A stretch of 64,000 nt of DNA from Schistocephalus solidus (taxonomy: Eukaryota > Platyhelminthes > Cestoda > Diphyllobothriidea > Diphyllobothriidae): positions 124,001 to 188,000 of the forward strand of contig WEDG01005062.1 of assembly GCA_017591395.1 (NCBI GenBank). Direction: 5' to 3'. Numbering within the stretch: the stretch's first letter is position 1; each line of letters opens with the position of its first letter. This document shows, piece by piece, positions 24,886 to 35,509 of this stretch. The translations under genes were made by a program, and so were the position numbers. Under the pieces are notes generated by a model. The model saw only the letters and a list, made by a program, of their open reading frames with translations. It was not told where the DNA came from and did not search any database.

Positions 24886-26999
24886 TGGCTATCAGTTTTT
24901 GCAACGTAAATTATATCTGTAGTCGTGGCCATCATGAGAGTCCGATTTAAAAATTGATTCTTTTTTTCTCCTTCAATTCAATTTGTCATGATAGGGTGGA
25001 TCCGTTTGCCTTGAATATCTAAGCAATGCCCTCGGTTTTCATTGTGTTAAGCTCGTCTACAGCTCCTAACTTCAAGTAATTCAATTTGCATCCGTAAGTT
25101 TTCATGCCTTTTTTGTTTATTTTGATGAGCGTATTGCATAAATATAATTTTTATAGTTTGCTTCCGAAAGAAACTTTCGTTTACTCCTCCCATAAAACTC
25201 CTACTATCATCATTCTCTATTGCAGGATGAATTTCCTCCCGTTTTCTGAATAGATCTGTATATCCGCTTTTTGCGGACAAATCGATTTGGTTGCACTTTC
25301 TGCCCTTGATTTATATATGTATCCGAGATGTTGGGATGTAGCACAAGAGCGAAAGACCATTCTTTAAGAAGTATCTCACTCCCAAACCCTCCTATTGGCG
25401 ATAATGTCTACAAATGTTTAATTTGAACATTGTCGCCGTCACCAGCAAAAGAGTAGTACAGCTGTATTTCTGATTTCCTTTAAACATATTTCTTTACTTC
25501 TGAACAAGAGCTCTACTTAAACTCCAGTACCTTACGCCCCGAAATATCGGAAATTCTGCTGGTGACGTCTACGAAAGCGAAATTAGTGAGTATTCCATCT
25601 GTAGCGCATGGCGCATTGCACTGCCTGTCTATGTCACTCTTACTGCAAGGTTACAGCAAAGCAGCACTGAAACAAATAACTATGACAGATTAAATGGTTA
25701 AAAATACCTGAAAATATCGTACATTTTTATTCATATGGTCTTTATTTTAGGCTGCATATTCAATGCTGAGAAGTTTTCCCGTGACTGGTTTTCAGCAGAA
25801 TCCATGTCAAACTAAGGTCTGATAATTCAGAAAAAATATTGCCTTAACTTTATTGTTAGAACCTTTTGAATGAACTTTAGCTAAATCTGAATTTGCATTT
25901 ATGCAAAACGCTGGCCGAACCAAATATCAGATGACAGGTCATCGGGCTAAAATATCCCACTGCCACGGCAGGTAATTTCTACTTTTGTTTACCGGATCAT
26001 TTGTAGTTGTGGAAAGATTAAATTTTTTAACACAATTAAACGAATATGCAGCTGTAGTGGACAGTATTTGTGTCTCATTAATCTCTCTTATGTCAAACCA
26101 AAACTTTGTGTTCTAGCGACTGCACAGTTCTATTCTAATATGACCGTTCCTTTTGACGTTCGCTCACATTCATTCAATATCAGTCATGACCTCGTGACAA
26201 ATTGTAACTGATTGCATCCTTGCTCTTCCGAAAACTGTCACAATTTGTTTATATTGCAGATGCGAATTCCAATAATAGTAACTATCGTTGTAATATTTAC
26301 TCAGTGAAATTGATCACCCAACTTCAGATGCTGACCTTTCCTGTAAACAATTTCCATTGGAAATCGCACGCGATGCGTAACTTAAGTGGCCAACTGCGAA
26401 AACGTTGAATCCTACGGGAACCCGAATGATAATCTTCGTCGAATAGAGGCCTCACTCTCACATTTTGTCCACCAACCAGCTTGCTGCCGACGATCACGAA
26501 AGTTGTGCTGGAGGAAACATAGAACATAAAATGCATATACAGTTCATTAAGGTACTAACAGTCCAGATGTAAGTAGCTGTTTGGCGGTCATTAACTCTCT
26601 TCAGTGCGTCATAAGCCCCTCTTGGATGTTATGAAGGAAGATATTAAAACATTTCACGCAGGCGTGTCACTGACACTGGTTTTCCCTGGTATATCTTTTG
26701 TTCTTGACGGTAGCAAAGTTGACCAGCCGACAGAATGAGATTGAGGAAGCTTCCAATCAAAACAGTGAGTGTGATCCGCCTATCTTATATGTTTTTAAAC
26801 CTCAATGTATAAGGTGCATGGAGGACCTATGACGTAATTATGATCAGCAAAGACCGTGAAACAGCTATCCGTATCTGACCTGTTACCAACTGAATGATTT
26901 CTGTATGTGTCTGCGGTTTATACTGTTTGAAACTCTGGCCATAGTTCCTCAATGCCTCCACTACTGAAGGCGGCACGTTGGTATTACTCTCTAATCAGT

Positions 27000-28700
27000 G
27001 AGCAGCGGTGTTAATGAAGTCACTCTCTGACATACATAGCAACAGGAGGGCTTTCTTGCTGACTCGTTTAAGTCTTGGGCCCTGAGGGTCACAAGGCAAT
27101 TCTAAATGAATACGTTTTAAAATTTCCCGTGGCATACTGCTCTCTCTCTCACACACATACATGCATACACCTTCAGATCTTTCTTGTCCGATTCCATGGA
27201 ATACAAGCATTCCCTGTTTTGCCAAATGTCCTTCGATTTCCTGAGGACTGGTTAGTGCTGCTACGCCTCCCCTTAAACTCCTCCTACACTGATAAACGAA
27301 TTTCAACATGTGCTCTGCTAAACCAGACCACTCATCTTCTCTGTTCAGTGCTCATTTTATGTGGCTCTTAATGAGACGCCAAATGACACTATTTACTCGA
27401 GTGGACCTAATTCAACAGAGCCAGGAGCGCGCGGATGAAAGTCGGAGGTTAGACAGGGGGTTGCAAGCCAGAGCTCATCGGAAAACGCCGCCTGACCGCA
27501 CAAACGTTTTCGGCACCGCGACAGATTTGCATGGGTTCACAATGTACATCAATGGCTGCCGGGAGGGGGAGATAAAACGCAACTGCGAAAGCTTTATGTC
27601 GAGTTCAACTGTTTTTAATCAACCATCAAGTCTGCAGCTAGGCGCAAGAGAAAGAGATCTATCCTCTGTGGAAAGTTAATTTGGTTTAAAAGTAGGACCT
27701 TTTTGAAACATAATGGAGAATGTTCTTAACCTGCAGAATCATGGTCTCGAAACAGGTGAAAAGAGCTCGGAACTATCCATATGTTGTTTGAATTTGAAAA
27801 AAACAGATTGTGCAGATCTCTTGCCGTTTGGGCTGAGGACAGCAAAAGTAGCCTATGATAGGAAGCTCCTGTGAAATTCTGAAACTCTCAGTGCTCACAG
27901 CCCTCTAAGAAAACCACTTCTAACATAGTCAGGGTAAAAATATATTATGGAGCTTCTGATGGTTTAAGTAAAAGTAATGAAATTGCACATCCGGGGTGTT
28001 GAACGATGGGGCCTAGCAAATATTAACTCTTGTATGAGACCATGAGAATGCAAACTTACCTGGAAGTGAGCAAACTTCCATCACAAAATAACACTAAGCA
28101 CTAGGCACCACGTATGGAATATCTTTTGTAAGACGAATTCATGAGTTGAATAATTGAAGATCAAGTGCTTATTTAAAAATACTATTTATTTGCAAATGCC
28201 TTGGAAAGGTGAGGGAAGATTACAAGTTTCGCTTTCCACAAAACGACCCTCCTCGTTCATTTGGTTTTAAAATTTTCAAAGTTTAGAACAAATACATGTC
28301 CCGAACTAATGTTTTGATGTTCCGTCTTTGAGCAGTGCCCACACCAACATAACCAGCAGACGAAGAGAAGGCCTAGGAAAAAAAATACTTATGTAGCTTG
28401 TATCGATTGTGCATGCATGAGAATAAAATGTGATGTTACAGTATTCTCAAGTTACACACATATTTTCCTATGAAAGTTGGTCTAACTCAGTGCATAGGTT
28501 ATACGAAGATAAAAATCGTAAATCTTGGCTCATCTGACGGGGTTAAAATACTGCCAGTGAAAACTCTCATGAAATGAGTTAGCGATCGGCAAGAATTACT
28601 CAAGCGGGTTTGAAATGTGTGCAATAAGATCACGTGATATTTCAGTCGCGCCAAAATGCCAGATTCTGAACGACGTTCTCTCAAGCCGCCTTTAGTTACT
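27000..28700. other. Mixed-composition region, no supported gene
   Basis: Frames up to 123 codons (27308-27679, plus) and 104 codons (26995-27309, minus) overlap one another. A short CT/CA-rich low-complexity run lies near 27140-27175. I recognised no domain. The 123-codon frame contains hydrophilic, arginine-rich sequence but no motif that would separate it from chance. Confidence 0.35.
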
Positions 28701-29639
28701 CAGTTAAAATTACTGCCAAGGGGTTTTTACCTTTACCCATTGGTTTCAGATGCTATTATAAATACAAATATATTCTATAAATGAGCTTATGAAGACCATG
28801 AATATAGACGCGTAGAGCATCGTATTGGAACCTTTATTGATATTGTCCCTGAAATATAACGCATGCTCTATACACAGTGTAAAATCTTTTTGTGTGAAAA
28901 ATATTATCATCCTTTAGCATACTCTATACAGCATGTAGTTTAGAAATTCTATGCCATGTCAGATTAAAGTTATTCGGAAATTTAAAAAGTGATTTATAAA
29001 CCTGAATATTCCAATTTTCACAACAACACCTGGACAAGACTTCATTCGTAAATTTTTCCTATAAAGTCTATTTAACAGTCAGCTGGCATATTTCATGCAA
29101 GACGTAAAACATTTTTTAGACTGTCTTTTTTAAAGGCGTCCGGGCAGAAACTTACCCAACAGCCAGAAGCATGGCGTGACAAATTTTTTATAAGGTTGCA
29201 TGCCATCAATATTTCATTCGCATATTCCTTCTCCTTCATTTTCATTCATTCTCTCTCGTAATTTTTTTCCAGTTGCGTATTTATGAAAGTTAACATTTCA
29301 CGAGAAAGGCCAGGTACTGTGCTATTGGTATTTTATGAAACGGAATGGATAAAATTCATCAAATCTTTGAAGAAATTGCCTACCCCGTCGGTCTGTGATT
29401 ATCCCGATGCAAGCGAGATGAACTTCAATTAGCCATTCTTTTCAAATTGTGGGTTTTTCAAATAGACCTGAGTGTCCATTGACTTAATTTGATCTGGTGC
29501 ATCTTCTTTAGTCAGGCAAGTCAGAAAAAATGCTTTTGAATTATAAATAGCTGATGCAAGGCTCTATTTTTTTTGTGTAATTAGTCATACAGAAGATCCC
29601 AACACATCCCACCAACATGTGATAACTATCCCAACTTCA

Positions 29640-30060
29640 GACGACCGCACACCAGAGTAAAAAGGCAAAACATACAAGGACAAGAGAGACTGGAATGGCA
29701 CAATCTGGCTTATTAACCGCCACCAGTGAGCAAGCAATATGCAGTCCCAAGTGTTGCAATTTTTTAGTCACGAACCTGAGGTTTCTTAGTTAGAAGTCTA
29801 ACTGCCTGCTGGTAATGTCTTCTTTCATTGCATAACATGGTAGCCACTAAGCCACTCCTGATGAGACTCGAGAGCAAGCAGATTGGCGAGCATCCCTCTA
29901 TTCTTGTTAATATTTCCTTGATCGTAACCGACAGGACAGTGGGCGCATAGCTCAATGGCTGGGGCAAGGAATTTCCATAGCACCAGGTTTTGCTAACTCT
30001 TCGGTTTGGTATGGCTAGCTGATGACGGCTAGTAACACGGAAATGGCCCTGATTACACCC
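29640..30060. repeat. Inverted G-family repeats flanking about 270 bp
   Basis: One G-family unit lies at 29680-29735 (AGACTGGAATGGCACAATC to TTATTAACCGCCACCAG) and another in the opposite orientation at 30003-30049 (GGTATGGCTAGCTGATGACG to GGAAATGGCCCTG). A tRNA A-box-like stretch, CATAGCTCAATGGCTGG (about 29945-29961), lies in between, but no B-box follows at the proper distance. The middle is otherwise unassigned. Confidence 0.45.
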
Positions 30061-30519
30061 CTGTCTCCTCTGTGCTCCATGCTTAATTGTGGCTTAATCC
30101 CACCTTAAAGTTCTCGACAAGTAGATTTAAATTCTTTCGAAAAGCGCCTTCTATGTTTACCAATATCGACTATGAATGCTCATGACCTCAGGCAAGCAGA
30201 ATCTACAGATTTCACTGGGTTGCTCACTCCCGCCTGATTTCAAACGTATGTCAGACTTGCGGCTCACACTGTGCTCTTAACCAGGGTTTTCCTATATTTT
30301 TTTATGCATACTGCTGTCTACAGGTTATAAAGCCTCCTGAACTGTGGGGAATTCTAGAAGAACCACTTTGTCTAATCTTTTTCGTAGGCCAGTTTTCAAA
30401 AATGCAGAAAATACCTCACGATAGTTGTGTTTGAGGCTGATAAATTTCATTGCGAATAAAATACATAATCTGAGGTGGCCTTTTCAAAGAGAACAGTCAA
30501 AGTGACATCATAAAAGAGT

Positions 30520-30770
30520 CTAGTAAAGGATTAGGGAAGGATTCGGAGGATAAGCTGGTGGGAATACGTTCGAATTCGATGGTATTTTTCTCCGGTTGGT
30601 TAATTTTTAAAGAAACGAGGATGGGTAACGCATGACATTGATAAGAGAGAAGGGAGATTAGGGTGAAGAATAATTTTAAAGTTAAGCTGATGTTAGGACT
30701 AGATGTATAGTTAGAACTCGGGTAAGGGGTAAGATCTGGGTTGGGACCAGGTGGTATTTTTTGGTTTCAG
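30520..30770 (+). repeat. Degenerate telomere-like tract (TTAGGG-type)
   Basis: Contains GATTAGGGAAGGATTCGG, GGGAGATTAGGGTGAAG, GATGTTAGGACTAG and GGGTAAGGGGTAAG words at irregular intervals. It has the same orientation as the tract at 24,730 and the opposite orientation to the one at 35,275. Confidence 0.5.
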
Positions 30771-31089
30771 AGTTGGGATCATGTTTCGGGTGATATATAA
30801 AGATTAGGACATGGGAGTGGCAACTTGTTTTATTAATATTCCTATTTTCGTGGATTATCGAAAACAAATCGATGAAACTTCGTGTTTTCAAACAAGCGGG
30901 ATTTCCGCGAGGGTGGTATCCAGAGCATGGGCAACGTTGGTGAGGTCGCGGCGATCTGCATTCAACCAACTGACCATCGGTTATTTTCAATATGGCGATT
31001 TCCTGATATTCATCTGTGTACACAAGATACAGGTGTCGTTGATGCTGATGCGGCTAGACGTTGATCAAATGTTTTGCTAGAAGTGAACA

Positions 31090-31770
31090 TGCGAGTTCCA
31101 CGAAGCAATTCGGGAGAAGGAGAAGACACGATCGCTGAAACCCGAAATTTGTTAGCCAGACGGTCAGGATTTTTACTCGAGCCCAGCATCAGGGACAGTT
31201 ACAGGAATTCGTGCATAAAGTGCGCAGGATTTACAGAGCATTGCTTGCAGGCAATTGCACGTCTATGATACTCAGCAGAACTCGTGTTCATCGCCGGGGT
31301 TGTACTTACTATGGTTTCATCCTTGTTTTCGGTTCTAGGCGTGATGAATACTCGACAATTTTCACCTCGACTGGTAGTCACAGGGGCCTTCCCACGCAAA
31401 ATCGCGACGTAGGCTTATTGTGCTTGCTAATTGCGTGTGGGCTGCAGAACTATGACTCAAGCAGTTCACGCGGTCGTCCTTTTTTGCCCCACCGTATGAG
31501 CTGCGACCTGTAAGGCAGCCTTTTTCCTCAAACTCCTCATTGCTGCTGCATGCTTGACCATTTGCGTTTAAGAAGCCGCCCAGTTTCTCCAACGTAGTTG
31601 CTTTCTCCGCAACTACAACAGATCTGGTGACCGACTCCAGATATTTCTGCCGTAGCAAGAGTTTTTTGAACCTCATCACCTGTCATCTGCTAGTTGCCTC
31701 CATGCTCTGTGCAACCCCATCTCCGAGTAGTTTGCGGGGGCGGCTGACGGCTTCTGAGTATTCGTCACGC
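31090..31770 (-). pseudogene. Penelope-like element fragment (linker, GIY-YIG endonuclease, C-terminal tail)
   Basis: On the minus strand the order is: a linker segment (about 31770-31660) that aligns with the same segment of the element at 41,540-41,640; the GIY-YIG region with CSCGESNYVGETGRLL (about 31617-31570, YVG at 31588-31596), followed in frame by a stop at 31537-31539; and a C-terminal tail with NCRVFITP (about 31375-31340), matching NCRVIITP of the 41-kb copy. Frame changes separate these blocks, and roughly 20 codons are missing between the endonuclease and the tail. GIY-YIG nucleases of PLEs nick target DNA to prime reverse transcription. This copy lacks the reverse transcriptase and is dead. 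Its untranslated end and a ribozyme-like remnant follow at 31120-31205. It is abutted head-to-head by another PLE end on the plus strand. Confidence 0.75.
31120..31205 (-). repeat. PLE 3' end with hammerhead-like remnant
   Basis: The minus strand reads CTGATGC (core, complement of 31186-31192), then GGGCTCGAG, AATCC and GTC (complement of 31159-31161), and finally a tail ending CAGCGATCGTGTC. Compared with the 62.8-kb copy, the last base of CTGATGA is C and GAAAC has become TGACC. It sits about 90 bp beyond the end of the PLE coding remnant on the same strand, the position the motif holds after the 41-kb element. Confidence 0.5.
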
Positions 31771-31779
31771 TTAGAATGG

Positions 31780-31990
31780 ACAATAGTGATGGAATCAGGG
31801 CACGAAGCAATCATCACATCAGCTACGATTTGAGTAGGCGTGTGGTTACCTAGTTATCATGTCCAATAAATACTGCACACTTTGTGCACATATTATGCTT
31901 TTCAGCGAATATCTGTGAGGATGGGTTCGAGAGAGAATCTGAAACGTCAAGCCTTTGAACGTCTTGTACCAGCGATTGCAAATTTTTTAA
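31780..31990 (+). repeat. Second PLE 3' end (plus strand) with hammerhead-like motif
   Basis: The coding end reads (A)IITSATI followed by a stop, like AIITLITTP before the terminator of the 41-kb element. About 95 bp of 3' untranslated sequence aligns with 42,169-42,250, including TGCACACTTTGTGCA versus TGCTCACTTGTGCA. It ends in the ribozyme-like block: helix II GGTTC (31924-31928) with GAATC (31935-31939), then T, GAAAC (31941-31945) and GTC (31946-31948). The CTGATGA core is degraded to TGTGAGGATG. The following tail CTTGTACCAGCGA matches the family's CTTGTTCCAGTGA. Confidence 0.6.
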
Positions 31991-31999
31991 ATCAAATGA

Positions 32000-33165
32000 A
32001 GGCTTCTTTGGCGTTTAAACGATATCCAGAACAGGCATTATGTGCGAGAATGGTGCTACGAATGCAGATTAACGCTTCGCTGAGCATGGTCGGCCCATTA
32101 CCGCGAAAGCATTAAATTCGTACACTCAAACAATATTTCCCATGACCCGCTGAGTTATCCAGTCCTTAACTGGGTGAGAGGGCTTACGATGCCTGTTATC
32201 GGATCTTTCGTGAAACTAGCAGCTGTGTGCGATGGTGAGTGATTAAGGGCTGTGGGTGCCAATGGATTTATCGACCATTTTTGCCCCATTGGTTGTTTTT
32301 TGACACATTCTGAGTATTATCGTCAGTTTCCTACCTAACAGGGATTATAGTGATGAAATGAAACGTGAGAAGGTCTCCTTACTTCTCCACACTAAACAGG
32401 ATTTATACTTCAATTGTGGCTTCCAACGTACAGTGGCATTCCTCGATGCTTTCAATTTCCACAGTGTTTAGACCACCTGCCATTATTACGTCTAAAATCA
32501 ATACAATCGAAATGATGAGTTTTGGGAAGCAGTTAATAAGGTGGGATGCGATCACTGAAACACAAACTTTATTCGCATTATTTATCAGAATCACATTACA
32601 AAGCATGATAGGAGGCAGCTGTCGAGGTGTGAAATGAATACACAGTTGATGGAATGTATACAGAGTTTCACTTCTTTCCAACCGCATACTTATCACGGTT
32701 GACACTTTCCGCATTTATCGACGACGTTCATACTTGGTGCCATTATTGATTGTACGCCCGCCTCTGAGTCGTTATCGGTACCACCAGTTATGATTTTATT
32801 TATATTATATAAACGACCTGATCAATATTTTCATCCGCCTGTTATTCCTGTTAATAACTAGGCTTCGTAGAAAAGGACTCAGTATTAAATATAGGGGATA
32901 CAATTCAGTTCGCAAGGTAATAGACTGTGGGCAGAAGAACCATTGTCCAATGAGTTCGCAGACCATGCCTCCCCTTTACATCGAGAGGGTATCGGTACCA
33001 AAGAACCCAAATGTGTGACTGCGTCTTGTCAAATGAGCCACAAATTGAGGGCTGGCGTCATACCTTGACGCAGTCTCAGCGTTTGTGGCGGTCGGATTAA
33101 TCCCCCCTACTATCACAATAATTGGATTGCTGTCAACTACACTCGACTGGCAGAAAATTTCAAGC
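32000..33165. other. Repeat-derived-looking region, unclassified
   Basis: Frames of up to 103 codons occur on both strands without a recognised domain. A stretch near 32545-32575 (GATGCGATCACTGAAAC) resembles the complement of the PLE tail, but no ribozyme core remains. Confidence 0.3.
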
Positions 33166-33170
33166 ATTCA

Positions 33171-33430
33171 TTGATGAACGCTTATCGATCGCTAACGGAA
33201 CTAACTCGTCTCGGTCTGCCTTGGGGATCATTCTCGAGCTAGTCAGCGGTCACACAGCGCCCAGTAGTAGTAAAGGCAAATGAACCCCGCCAATGGCTCG
33301 TAGTCTTGTCGGCTTACACCGGGAGTATTTGGTATTGGTTGATGAACGCTCTCCGGTGACTACTGGAACATACTCCTCCTCTTCTGCCTTGGAGATCAAC
33401 CTCAGGCCCCGTAAGCAGCCGCACAGCGGC
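33171..33430 (+). repeat. A-family repeat, two tandem units with 168-bp period
   Basis: TTGATGAACGCT begins at 33171 (first unit TTGATGAACGCT, with CGATCGCTAACGGAAC near 33186) and recurs at 33339-33350. Each start is followed by a CTGCCTTGG-type block (near 33218 and 33388). Single units occur at 34943-35040 and 60736-60794, with an inverted unit at 60830-60885. The 168-bp spacing suggests a short tandem array or satellite-like expansion of a dispersed repeat. Confidence 0.6.
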
Positions 33431-33534
33431 GAGTGTTGTAGAAAGATGAGCATAGCCGGCGAAGACAAGGGCAACGGAAATGGCCTTTTGGGCATTTTCT
33501 GCATGGCAATGTCTCTATTTCATAGGACTTGAGG

Positions 33535-33600
33535 ACGATCACTGGTTTGAAGAAGAAGACGCTGGAACCCATCCTCTGTGAGATTAATTCTTACCGGTTA
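33535..33600 (-). repeat. PLE tail remnant
   Basis: The minus strand reads GAGGATGGGTTC followed by CGTC and then AAACCAGTGATCG, the order of the PLE ribozyme-like block and tail. The helix II 3' strand and GAAAC are missing. Confidence 0.4.
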
Positions 33601-34709
33601 CTAATTTTTAATGATAGGTTTGAACGCAAATCCGCAAGGCCATTTCGATAAACTTAATTTGTTGGGGATCGCATCTTGTTTTCAGTTTTTTTCCTGGAAT
33701 TCGTCAATTTATATCTTCCTATTTTGACTTGTCCATTTAAAAAGCCATCGTTAAGTTTTGTGAGGAGGCGTCTGAAAACTCCTGAGAACTACTTGGTGCT
33801 CACGAGCGCGCGCTGGGATTTGAAGCACTACGATTTAAACTATCGTTTTCTTTCCCTATTCACCTCTTAACTAAACTGCTCAGGTATTCACTGCATTTCA
33901 GCAGGCGCCCATGGAAAAGTAATCAAGCAAAATTTTCCTTGATATCATTTCAATGCTTTTCATTACGCCTATCGTTACGGGACCACGCTTTCGGTAGAAG
34001 GGGCTATGTAAAACATCATAACCTCCAGGTGTTTTTAGTGAGTTATGCGATTAAGCATTTGAAATACCCGGTAAATGCATTTTCTCTTACTGCAATCGCC
34101 TCTCATTGCTTGATATTACTTGATTTTTTGTATTCTTACTTATTCGCTGTAAGAAGACGCAAGGCTAATTATGCACCTATCAAAGGGTTTGATTCGCTTA
34201 TGAAGGTCAGTAGAAAGGTCTTTAAGGAACATCTAAAAGCCATCTGAATCTTCTGTTTTAGTTTATGAAGGAGAGTTTACATTTTGAGCGTGGATGTGTT
34301 GAGGTATTAGTAGTCAAGAAGATCAAAGGCAGTAAAATGCAAAGAAACATGTCGGTTTTTTTCAAAGAAAACTTTTTGTGCGCAATAACTTATGCCTTTT
34401 CACATGGCGGAGTTCCACCTCCCCACTAAGGGACGATAATGTTTGCTAGATATGTTGCCCAAATGGACAGATTTTGTCTTCTCGGAGGCATTTTTATGAT
34501 TAAAGTCTCAAGTATCTCATAGACCTATGGAGGCTTGGATACCGAATGATCTGGAAGGTGAAGTGCGTAAACATCTTTGCTTTCATCTTTGCTTTGATAT
34601 ATGGGTGGTGGTCAGTTTTTAAGTAGACATGAGAATAGGAACATTCGGATTCCAGGCGCTTTTTGCTTATTTCCAGGGTGATAATGGCCAACATTAAATT
34701 AAGATTCAG

Positions 34710-34787
34710 TTGACACAATTGTTAAAAATTCAGCGGCCTTGGTGGGATTCAAACCCACGCTAGTAAAGGCAAGGCTTTAGTTCAGCC
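34710..34787 (-). repeat. Isolated 78-nt tRNA 3'-half module
   Basis: This has the same two boundaries and the same length (78 nt) as the arms of SINE copy 2. On the plus strand it starts TTGACACAATTGTTAAAAAT and ends GGCTTTAGTTCAGCC. The B-box complement is GGGATTCAAACCC (34744-34756), one change from 5404-5416. No A-box half or body follows; the next bases (AGGAGCTTTCTTGTG) are unrelated. Confidence 0.65.
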
Positions 34788-34942
34788 AGGAGCTTTCTTG
34801 TGATTCGTGCTGGCTGCAAAATTATCTAAAATTTATTTTAAGGATCAACGTCTTCTCCTCACAGTAATTTTCAGATGGCGAAATTTTTGGCAATAGACTC
34901 AGTTAATACAGATTGCTTTACAGTCCACAGTTCTTGCATGCG

Positions 34943-35137
34943 TTGATAAACGCTCAGCAATCGCTAACGGAACACACTCATTTCGTTCTGCCTTGAGGCT
35001 AATTCTTGAGCACGGCTGGCAGCCGCAAAGGGGCTAGTAGTAGAGTTTGGAGGTTAACAATGTTGACATCGACATGGGAGACTGAAATGGCCATTTGTGG
35101 CTCATTATTCGTCATCGGTCAGCCATACCCAACCTGC
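34943..35137 (+). repeat. A-family plus G-family repeat unit
   Basis: An A unit (TTGATAAACGCTCAGC, AATCGCTAACGGAAC, CTGCCTTGAGGC, 34943-35040) is followed directly by a G unit (GACTGAAATGGCCATTTGTG to GTCAGCCATACCCAACCTGC, about 35077-35137). This is the only place in the window where A and G lie side by side in this order; at 60.5-61.1 kb the order is G-A followed by its mirror image. Confidence 0.6.
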
Positions 35138-35274
35138 AAAATAAACAGCTCGTGGACACGAAACCTCGTTTTCAGCCAATGTTGGAAATAAATTTTGGTA
35201 TGGATGCCTTGTATGACCGCCTAAACGTTACACGGGAATAAAAAACCGCCCAGCCATGGGATTAGTTTCATGAA

Positions 35275-35500
35275 GGTTAAATGCTTCCTTGTCTAAACCC
35301 TGGCACTTGCCTTAACTTAAAACTAAGCTGTAACCTTAATCTTTACCCTTACGCCTAGACCCTACAGTTAACACGAGCCCAAACCTTAATCCTTAGCTTA
35401 ATCCTGACCTTAGCCTAAACTATCGACTTAACTGTAACTTAACTGTAAAATTAAGTATAACCCTCACCTTAATTCGAAACCTAATTGATCCTGAATTTGT
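35275..35500 (-). repeat. Degenerate telomere-like tract (CCTTAA/CCCTAA-type)
   Basis: About 225 bp dominated by words such as TGTAACCTTAATC, GACCCTACAG, AAACCTTAATCC, CTGACCTTAGCC, TATAACCCTCACC and CGAAACCTAATTG. The period is about 6-18 and irregular. The C-rich strand is on top, opposite to the tracts at 24,730 and 30,520. Confidence 0.6.
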
Positions 35501-35509
35501 CGCAAATAC

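Noticed and set aside
27308..27679. 123-codon plus-strand frame
   Set aside because: No motif. It overlaps other frames of similar length on the opposite strand, which argues for low stop density rather than coding selection.
29940..29990. tRNA gene at CATAGCTCAATGGCTGG
   Set aside because: Only the A-box resembles a tRNA; no B-box follows within 90 bp, and no cloverleaf can be drawn.
31627..31833. Plus-strand frame resembling a minus-strand frame at 41469-41678
   Set aside because: Both are antisense shadows of the PLE linker segment. Their similarity confirms the PLE homology but is not a separate gene.
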